This document shows positions 31,892-39,657 of a stretch of 39,657 bases of DNA, piece by piece. Position numbers and translations under genes: made by a program. Below the pieces are notes generated by a model, which saw only the letters and a list, made by a program, of their open reading frames with translations, was not told the DNA's origin and ran no database searches. The first letter of the stretch is position 1, and each line of letters opens with the position of its first letter. Source of the DNA: Diphasiastrum complanatum (Eukaryota > Streptophyta > Lycopodiopsida > Lycopodiales > Lycopodiaceae); contig MU835375.1 of NCBI GenBank assembly GCA_029204225.1, positions 1 to 39,657 of the forward strand, written 5' to 3'.

Positions 31892-32090
31892 TTCTGTTTT
31901 CAGACTCGAATGGTTTTTGTTCGCGACAATTTTGAGTTTCGCAACAATTTCGTGTTTTGCGACAGTTTTGAGTTTGAACAAGAATCAAAATATTTCGCGA
32001 CAATTTATTGTTCGCAAATCTTTTGAGTTTCAACAAGATATTGTTCGCGAAACTTTCAAGTTTCAAGATACTTTCGAGTTCGTTTCTCAA
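31892..32090 (-). repeat. TTCGCGAC-rich imperfect repeat between B RNase H and its LTR
   Basis: Words such as TTCGCGACAATTTTGAGTTT, TTGCGACAGTTTTGAGTTT and TTCGCGACAATTTATTG recur four to five times. The block lies after the RNase H stop (32056), in the 3' untranslated part of the element. TTCGCGAA itself occurs near 32046. Confidence 0.7.
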
Positions 32091-35000
32091 CCTTTGTCAA
32101 TAAATAGTGCACTTTGTTGGTAGAACCAAGATTTGTCTTGTGAGGTATTCTACAGTTCCCTCTCAAAATGGGCAGTTGGATTAACCCCAATCTTCTTCCC
32201 TGCTTCTCGAATAAAGCTTTACTGAGTATCTTTGTAAAGATATCAGCTGTCATTTCCTCTGTAGGTATGAAGACTGTCTTCAGTATCTTCTTTTCGGCTA
32301 AGTCCCGACTAACATGATACTTGATAGATATATGCTTCATTTTCGAATGAAACATAGGATCTTTCGTAAGATAGATTGCTGAAGTATTATCCATTAGTAA
32401 GACATAAAGTTCAGAAATAGTCTCATCAAATCCTTCCAACATTTGTTTGATCCATATCAGCTCGTTTGCCACTTTAGTTGCTGCTACATATTCGGCCTCA
32501 CACAAAGATTGAGCTATATTGTTTGCTTCTTGCTTATCCAAAGTATGGCTGCGCCAGATGCTAGAGTATAACCTCCTGAAATACTTTTGCTATCATCCTT
32601 CATGGATGCCCAGCTTGCGTCACTGTAAGATTCGATCCGAAATCCAGCTTCCTTCGAATAACACAGTCCATAGTCTTTCATTTTTTGGAGATATTGTACT
32701 ACTCTTTTTGCTAACTTCCAATGCAACGATCATGGGTTTTGATTAAATTGGCTCAGTCTGTATACTGCAAATGCTATATCAGGTCTGGTGTTGTCTCCAA
32801 GATACAACAATGATCCAATCATCCTTCGATAGGGTGTATTGGCCATTCGTTTCTCTTCTTTGAGAGTCTGCAAACAATTTGCCTTAGTCAGTATTGTTTC
32901 AGGTATCATGGGAGTATGCACACCTTTGCATTCGAACATGTTGAAGTCTTCAATGATTTTTCGAGTATACTTTTGTTGGTGAAGATACAACTTGCCACCT
33001 TCAAAGTCTCTTTCGATCTGTAAGCCTAGATAGATTTTCGCTTCTCTTAGGTCAGTGATCTCAAATATTCCAGAAATGTCTCTTTTGACATCTGAAATCA
33101 ATTTATCTTTTCTTGAGAAGATGAGCGTGTCGTCAACATAAATAGCTAGAATGATAATTTCATCTCTGACATGTTTGATATAGACATTCAACTCAACAAA
33201 TAAAGGTTCGAAGTCTAAAGAACGTAGTGCTTCGTCCTTCTTTCTATACCATTGTCTGGTTGTTTGTTTCAGACCATAGATGCTTTTATTCATATGACAT
33301 TCAAATCTGGATATTATTGGCTTATAAAACCAAGTGGTTGATCCATGAATAAATCTTGTTCTAATTCTGCGTGTAAAAAAAAAGTTTTCTCATCCACAAT
33401 ATGGATTTTAAGATCATAAGCCACTGCATAAGCGAATAACAAGCGAATTGATGTGCTGGTGAGAAATTATCAATGTAGTCGATCCCATATTTCTGTGAAA
33501 AACCTTTCGCAACCAACCTTGCTTTGTATCTGATGTTATTTCCATCTAGACCTGTTTTGATGTTGTAGATCCGTTTGTATTTGATTGGTTTTCTTCCATC
33601 AAGTATAGGTTCAAGTATCCATACATTGTTCTTATACATGGATGACATTTCGTCCTCCATTGCTTGAATCCAATGATCTTTATTTGGTCCATCAATAACT
33701 TCCTCAAATGTTTGAGGTTCATCTGTGAAGCCACAAAATTCGATGGCTATATTTGGTGAAACATCTTGACCAAATCTTATTGGTGGTTTTCTTTGTCTAT
33801 CAAATCTTCTCACAGTATGTATAGGTCTTGAATTAAATTCTGCATTTTCGGGTCGACCTAGTCTACCTGAATTCGAATCGGTGATTCGAGTCTTTTAGAT
33901 ACTTGATCTTGAACTCCCTCTGATTTTTTGGTAATTCTCATTCATCATCTGCTTGATTTACTTATGTCATTGGTAACTCATAATAAGTCTTGAGAATTTC
34001 ATAGCCGACTAAGTCATTATCTGCTATGTACTTTGACTCTTTGAATTTGACATCTAGAAGTACTTTTGTTCTGCCAATTTTGGTTATGTAGACTCGATAA
34101 TATGACGAATGTAACTCGAATCCTACCAGAAAACCTTGTTCTGTCTTTTCATCGAGTTTCTTTCAATTTGTTTGGTATGTGCATATAAACTGCACATCCG
34201 AATGTTCGAACATGAGCAAGATTTGGCTTCGACTTCCACCATATTTTGTGAGGAGTTTTATCCGGTATTCGAGATTTCAAAATTCGATTATGAAGATAGT
34301 TTGACGTAGCCACTGCTTCCGCCCACAACTGCTTTGGTGCTTTCGCATGAGCCATCATACACCTAGCAGCTTCCATTAGTATACGATTTCTTCGTTCAGC
34401 AATTCCATGTGTTGAGGTGTGTATGATGCAGTCTTTGTATGCATAATACCTCAATCAGTACAAAAAGTTTTGAATTCATTGAAAATGTACTCACCTCCAC
34501 GATCTGTGAGAAATTGTTTTAACTTGTTGCCTATATGCTTCTCAACCCAATTCGTATACTCAATGAGTTTCTCGAAAACTTCTGATTTTATACGAATGAA
34601 GTATACTACAGCGAACTTGCTAAAGTTATCAATAAACGTTATGAAGTATTTCACATCACCTAAAGACAATACTCTGAATGGTCCACATATATCCAAATGT
34701 ACAATTTTCAGTACCTTGCTTGCTTTATAAACATCTTTACTGAAAGGTGTTCAAGTTATTTTGCCTTTAAGACAAGATTCGCAAGTAGTTCAAATATCTC
34801 GACTCTTGATTTCGACTCCTTCGATTCTCTGACTCTTATTGACTTGGTACAAGGCTTCCATATTCATGTGACATAACCTCTTGTGCCACAGAATATCTGT
34901 CGATTCTTGAGTTTGATTTGCTTGTTCGATTCGAGTTCGAATGCTCAAGTGATACAGATTACCATCTCTGTTACCTTTAGCAACTAGGTTATCAAAATCT

Positions 35001-36132
35001 TCATCGAACCATTTTCAAGAGTCCCTTGTGAAGGTTACTGACATTCCTGTGTCGATTATCTTTGCCATGGACAGAAGATCTTTATCAAGAGTAGGAACAT
35101 AGAGAACTTGCTCCAGTTTGTCTTCTTATACTTAGACAAAATTTGTTTCGAGGAAACAAGATGTGAGGTGGCTCTCAGATCAAGTACTACTTCTCGAATT
35201 TTCAAATTTGATGAACAACATAGATCAACACAAACATATGTTGCTGAGTTCCCTCATGTCGTCCTGTCTTTTGCTACTCCGAAGCATTATGCCTTGTCTT
35301 CGACAAAATTTGAATTTGAAGGTTTGCTTCGATTCTGCTCCTTCTTGTTCCTGGGATTCTGATAACAGTCTGCTACTGCATGACCTCATTTATGACAATA
35401 AATACAATCAATCTTTGGATTTAACCAACACTTATCTTCTGTATGACCTTATCTTTTGCATCTGTTGCAAATCTTCCTATCACCAGAATCTTTTTGTTGT
35501 TTTCTTGATTGTCGATCATTTGTCTTGGATTTGTTTGAACGATTTCCATTCTTTTTAGATGACTCCCTCTTAGAGTTAGACTTCTTTGAAGATTTATTCT
35601 TCAGAGTAAATAGAGCTTTTTATGAATCACCATTATCATCATAGCATTCGTGAGCTTCTACTTCCTCTTTGACTCCATCTATTGCCTTTTGAAGTGTCAT
35701 AGTCGAATCTTTCGCCAGTAAAGTTCGAGTTGTGTGGAATGACCTGGGTAGGGCTCGAAGAAAATAGCTAAGCTGTTTTTCCTTTGAGATTGCATTTTCC
35801 ATGCCAGAATTCTGCAAAGAAATAAACAGATCCTTTATCTTTCGTACGAAAGTGGTCAGATCTTTTTCGTCCCATTGTAGGTAAGTCAATTGGTTTTTCA
35901 AGAACATGATTTGATTACAAGATCGAGTCTCATTCTTGGTTTGCAATTCTTCCCATAATTCTTTTGCATTCGAAGTTGATGAAAGATCTAGCATTATGTT
36001 GTCATTCACTGAAGGCGCAATAATTGCCATAACTTTGTCATTTTTCAAACTCCATTCCCGAAGTTCTTTGCCAGGAGTAATTGGCTTTTCTTCTATTGGT
36101 TCTACCCATTGCCAAAGACCTTCGCCCTTCAA
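32056..36132 (-). pseudogene. Copia gag-pol relic, minus strand (element B)
   Basis: Minus strand. Gag 36132-35620 has the UBN2 core (LSSTSNAKELWEELQ, QIMFLKNQLTYLQWDEKDLT). A damaged CCHC knuckle follows near 35400 (CIYCHK, stop, GHAVADC). Protease near 35190 reads LDLRATSHL instead of LDSGATSHL, so the catalytic triplet is lost. Integrase pieces are at 34696-34451 (MDICGPF, FLTDRGGEY) and 34454-34149 (GIAERRNRILMEAARCMM). Reverse transcriptase pieces are at 33813-33361 ([22 protein letters not shown]) and 33293-32730 (YGLKQTTRQWY, AIYVDDTLIFS, GSLLYL). RNase H is at 32726-32056 (SLCEAEYVAA, KHISIKYH, TADIFTK). Numerous stops and frameshifts separate the pieces, so it is inactive. Layout and domain order are normal for Ty1/copia. 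Confidence 0.92.
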
Positions 36133-36296
36133 TATGAGTGAAGTCTTTAACTTCTAGATTATATACATTGAGCCTTCTGTATCAAAATCGTATTGATTTT
36201 AGATTGAATGTTGCTGATCAAAGACATCTTCTAGTCTTCTGAATAAGCTCCAGATACGGTTGCTGATGGATGTGTGAAGGATCCTCTGAGAGGGGT

Positions 36297-36308
36297 GCCC
36301 TGATATCA
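36297..36308 (-). other. Primer-binding site of element B
   Basis: On the minus strand TGATATCAGGGC follows the 5' LTR after one base. It matches the Met-tRNA site TGGTATCAGAGC with two differences. Confidence 0.7.
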
Positions 36309-36309
36309 C

Positions 36310-36718
36310 TGTAGGAGAAATACTAAGAATTCTTCCTCAGAGAACGCAATGAAAGTTTGAATAAATCAAACTAATATCAGTGTCTTCAATCGGGTTTGAT
36401 TCTAGTCTATGTACTAATAGAGTAGTTTTTACCTTGATTGAAGCATGCTAATTTAAGAGATATATTGCATGAGTGTGATAGACAATTCTAGACAATCTTA
36501 AAAATTGAGAAAAATCATATGTTGAGAAACTTTAATCAGTCGAATTTTTATAATGCTGATTTTGATTCAATTTATATACATCTCTTGCTGCCTTGTTGGT
36601 CCTCTGTTATTTACAATGAGTAGTGCACATGTATTTATATTGTTACAAGATAGAACTTTTGGCCTTTTACTTCTTTAATAGTAGATCTAACCGTTAAGAT
36701 GGTTGATGTTTAAAAAGA
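36310..36718 (-). repeat. Element B 5' LTR
   Basis: Homologous to 31478-31891. On the minus strand it ends CTCCTACA before the primer site. Its outer end reads CTCTTTTTAAACATC where the other copy has TGTTTTTTGAACATC, so the terminal TG has mutated or is missing. Confidence 0.8.
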
Positions 36719-37165
36719 GCTTCGACTTCTTCTCGAATCTCGATCACTGCCTTTTCGAGTGTCATAGCTGGATTCTTTGCTAGCAATGTTCAGGTTGTCT
36801 TAAAGGATCTTGGTAAAGCTCTTAACAGATAGGTAAGCTGCTTCTCTACTGATACTGCATTCTCTGTTCAGAATTGTGTAATGAAAGGAACAGATCCTTC
36901 ATCTTTCTAATAAAGGAGGTGAGGTCTTTGTCATCCCATTGCAGGTTTGTCAACTGATCTTCAAGAAACATGATTTGTTGTCTGAAATCTTGTGAGTAAA
37001 GTATCCCACATCTCTCTTGCATTGGAGAGTGTAGCCAGGTCAAGTGTCAAGCTATCTTCGATGGATGATGACAACACGACTATTGCCTTGTCGTTCTTCT
37101 CTCTCCATTCGCATAGTTCCTTGTCTGTAGTTGTAGGCATCTCTCTGATGCCCTACTTTTAATGT
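36719..37165 (-). pseudogene. Copia gag fragment (element C)
   Basis: On the minus strand from about 37150, the frame reads DKELCEW, LDLATLSNAREMWD, then QIMFLEDQLTNLQWDDKDLTSFIRKMKDLF (in pieces). This is a UBN2-type gag closely related to but distinct from the gag of element B at 35620-36132. It contains frameshifts. It ends abruptly at the outer edge of the B 5' LTR on one side and near the gypsy LTR start on the other, so both ends are truncated. Confidence 0.85.
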
Positions 37166-37177
37166 CTTCGACCTAAA

Positions 37178-37866
<689 letters not shown>

Positions 37867-37870
37867 AATT

Positions 37871-37886
37871 TGGTGCCGTTGCCGAG
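37871..37886 (+). other. tRNA-Asp-type primer-binding site of element E
   Basis: TGGTGCCGTTGCCGAG closely matches the TGGCGCCGTTGCCGGG site used by plant Tat/Athila/Ogre-type gypsy elements. It points to that branch rather than the chromoviruses. Confidence 0.75.
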
Positions 37887-38803
37887 TAGCTATGCCAAAT
37901 TTTCAGTTTACAGCGTGTTTGGATGATCGTTAGCTTGCATTAGACATCTTGTCTTGGCATAAATTGTGTTAAAATTGCATTTTAGGGTTAAATTGGAGTG
38001 ATTTTGCTTGATTTGAGTGGATTTTCTTGTTTGAAATCTAATTTGATTGTTGAGTAGGAGAAGCTATTTAGATCACCATTCTTAAGATCCATTTGGATTT
38101 GAGAAGTCAGAAAAAAACAACAAAAATCGATCAAATCTTATAGATTTTGGTCAAAAGGAGACAAAATTGTCATTAGACCTGATAACGTTTTACCCTCTTT
38201 CAAGAAACATTCGTCGAGTTGCAGGCACCTTCGGTTTTGCTCACAAAACCTTCAGTTTTAAGGGTAAACATTCATTTCCAGCAGATTTGTATAAACATCA
38301 AAAACCATCAGAGAATACCAAAAAAACACTCAAAATCCTAAAAAAATACAAAAAAAGAACCTTCGTCTGATTCATTGTGCATAGGTGATCTATCTACTAC
38401 TAGGTCAACGAACGTAAATTCTAAACCTATAAGGTCAAAGTGATTGTTCATCTAGTGGTGTTTTTTTTTTTTTGTGAAGAGTTTAATACCATTTTACAAA
38501 ATTATCAATTTTCTTAGGAGAACCTTTGCCTGAAACCTTTGCCAAAGTCTGTGTCAGTCTAACTTACTAATTTGGTTCATCAGTGAGTTTGGCGAACGAT
38601 AAGCAAAGTGCACCTATCATACTAACCTTTTTTTTGTCACAAAAATACTCTTTTTTGCAAAAATAGCTATATTATAAACCTTCGCCAAATCTTCACTAAT
38701 TTTGGAGATTTTCACAACATTCTTGGCCAATACCTTGCATGCATGTTTTCAGAGGTGACGCAAGCTAAAACACCATAATGAATACGCTACAATACAAAGC
38801 GCT
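37887..38803 (+). other. Leader region of element E
   Basis: About 900 bases between the primer site and the first gag frame. It is AT-rich with no recognisable protein; a T run lies at 38461-38474. Confidence 0.55.
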
Positions 38804-39657
38804 ATGGATGATGCAATTCGTGAGGAGGACGCAGATTCGGATGACAAACCAAATGGTGGAATGTTGTCTTATATGGCAGGGCAAACCACGACAACATCTG
38901 CCACCATTGAATCAACAAATATCAATGTTACTGCAAAGAAGATGATCAATGAATTGGAGAAAATTGGTCAAAAACAGCAGATGCAGCTGGAAAAGATGCA
39001 GTCTCAACTTGATGAAAAGATTAAAGCCTTGGAAGAATTCTATGGAAAAGCGAACAAAGTACCAGAAAAATTTGCAAAAACTTTTTCTAGCCGAGAAAAT
39101 ATCTAGTGCTCAATTTGTGCAGGCAATCACACTGTGAATAAATATCCAACATTGATACAATGAATGATGAATACTATTTGTCATCTATGTAACTCTACAG
39201 GACATGAAACAACCTTTTGCTCTTTTAATCCTCGGATTATCCAGCAGAGGCATTCTAAGATTCAATATCGAGAACCTACTTATTCAAAGGAACCTGATGG
39301 AAGCTTTTCAATTTTGCCCTTGGATTTTCAAAATGACTAACTCTGCCAGCTTCGACGGGACAAAATGCTCCTCTTGAAAATCTAATGAAACCAGAATTTT
39401 ATCCTAGTACTGAGCAATGGAACTATAACAATGATTACGAGAGTGGTCCTTCAGAGCAGTATGCTATCTATACTGCTGCGCAACAACAAGCCACTTGGAT
39501 GTTTTGCATGTGGAGAGAATCATAGAGTTGCTGAATGTCCAAACAAAGAGAAGTTTATACCATTATGTAGTCAATGTGGTTATGGACACTATTATAAGGA
39601 ATGTCCTGCAAGACCCAAACCACCACCGGTTACTGCTCCAGTGAATATGATTACGAT
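38804..39657 (+). pseudogene. Gypsy gag relic with a zinc-knuckle series (element E), runs off the window
   Basis: One frame carries a predicted coiled coil rich in Lys, Glu and Gln (38940-39060, MINELEKIGQKQQMQLEKMQ). It continues after a TAG at 39104 into a series of knuckle-like motifs: CSICAGNHTVNKY near 39107 (last Cys now Tyr), CHLCNSTGHETTFC near 39179, CFACGENHRVAEC near 39500 and CSQCGYGHYYKEC near 39569. Stops at 39104 and 39161, and a stretch read better in another frame near 39420-39490, show decay. Three of the four motifs have one residue less than the usual CX2CX4HX4C. Knuckles bind RNA in gag proteins. The element continues beyond the right edge. With the Asp-tRNA primer site it is best taken as a Tat/Athila-like gypsy gag; a host zinc-knuckle gene is less likely. 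Confidence 0.75.

Larger units (their letters stand above)
31478..36718 (-). mobile_element. Copia element B, two LTRs, minus strand, decayed
   Basis: LTRs at 31478-31891 (3') and 36310-36718 (5') enclose a full but broken copia interior. Order on the minus strand: LTR, primer site, gag, knuckle, protease, integrase, reverse transcriptase, RNase H, LTR. The LTRs are around 90% identical by eye, so it is much older than the chromovirus. Flanking bases do not match (TAGTG on the left, GCTTC on the right): there is no target duplication, and left and right neighbours belong to different elements. Confidence 0.85.

Overview
The window is eukaryotic nuclear DNA from a land plant. The evidence is spliceable GT-AG introns of 0.1-14 kb, a CCT6-like chaperonin gene, and plant-type Ty3/gypsy, Ty1/copia, LINE and hAT elements. 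A seed-free plant (fern, lycophyte or bryophyte) is possible, but I cannot fix the species from the sequence alone. No prokaryotic features, CRISPR arrays, rRNA or tRNA genes were recognised.

The only host gene I can support is on the minus strand. It encodes the N-terminal half of the cytosolic chaperonin subunit CCT zeta (CCT6). Eight exons (26836-26969, 12676-12739, 9229-9364, 8970-9121, 8758-8805, 7365-7457, 5879-5985, 5344-5458) join in perfect phase into 283 uninterrupted codons. Its first intron is 14.1 kb. Its last visible intron runs at least 5.3 kb to the left edge, so the C-terminal half should lie to the left of position 1. Exon 1 is more than 14 kb from exon 2 and looks like an isolated short ORF unless the phases are matched.

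Layout, left to right. 1-5020: an hAT transposase relic with introns and several stops, inside CCT6 intron 8, flanked by direct copies of strange palindromic arrays made of GGTACC/CCGCGG and GAACCGT/ACGGTTC words. 5021-12739: CCT6 exons 8 to 2 with ordinary introns. 12929-13326: a copia-type LTR plus primer-binding site with nothing behind it. 13349-13793 and 20094-22935: a decayed LINE (endonuclease, reverse transcriptase, zinc finger) split by 13794-20093, a young, structurally complete Ty3/gypsy chromovirus with a 1589-residue ORF, two 358-bp LTRs that differ at one base, and a 5-bp target duplication (GGGAT). 22936-26835: the rest of intron 1, non-coding with local duplications. 26836-27200: CCT6 exon 1, 5' UTR and promoter. 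27810-37160: four copia remnants in mixed orientation (D and A on plus, B and C on minus). 37178-39657: the 5' LTR, tRNA-Asp-type primer site and decayed gag of another gypsy element that runs off the right edge.

The window is therefore a housekeeping gene whose introns and upstream flank have absorbed layers of retroelements. Relative ages can be read off: the LINE predates the chromovirus, which sits inside it; the chromovirus is the youngest and the only element with an intact coding region. I see no convincing evidence of an undescribed gene system. The signals least explained by known families are the palindromic arrays around the hAT relic, the multi-knuckle gag at the right end, and the TTTCG/TTCGCGA-rich blocks next to copia elements A and B.
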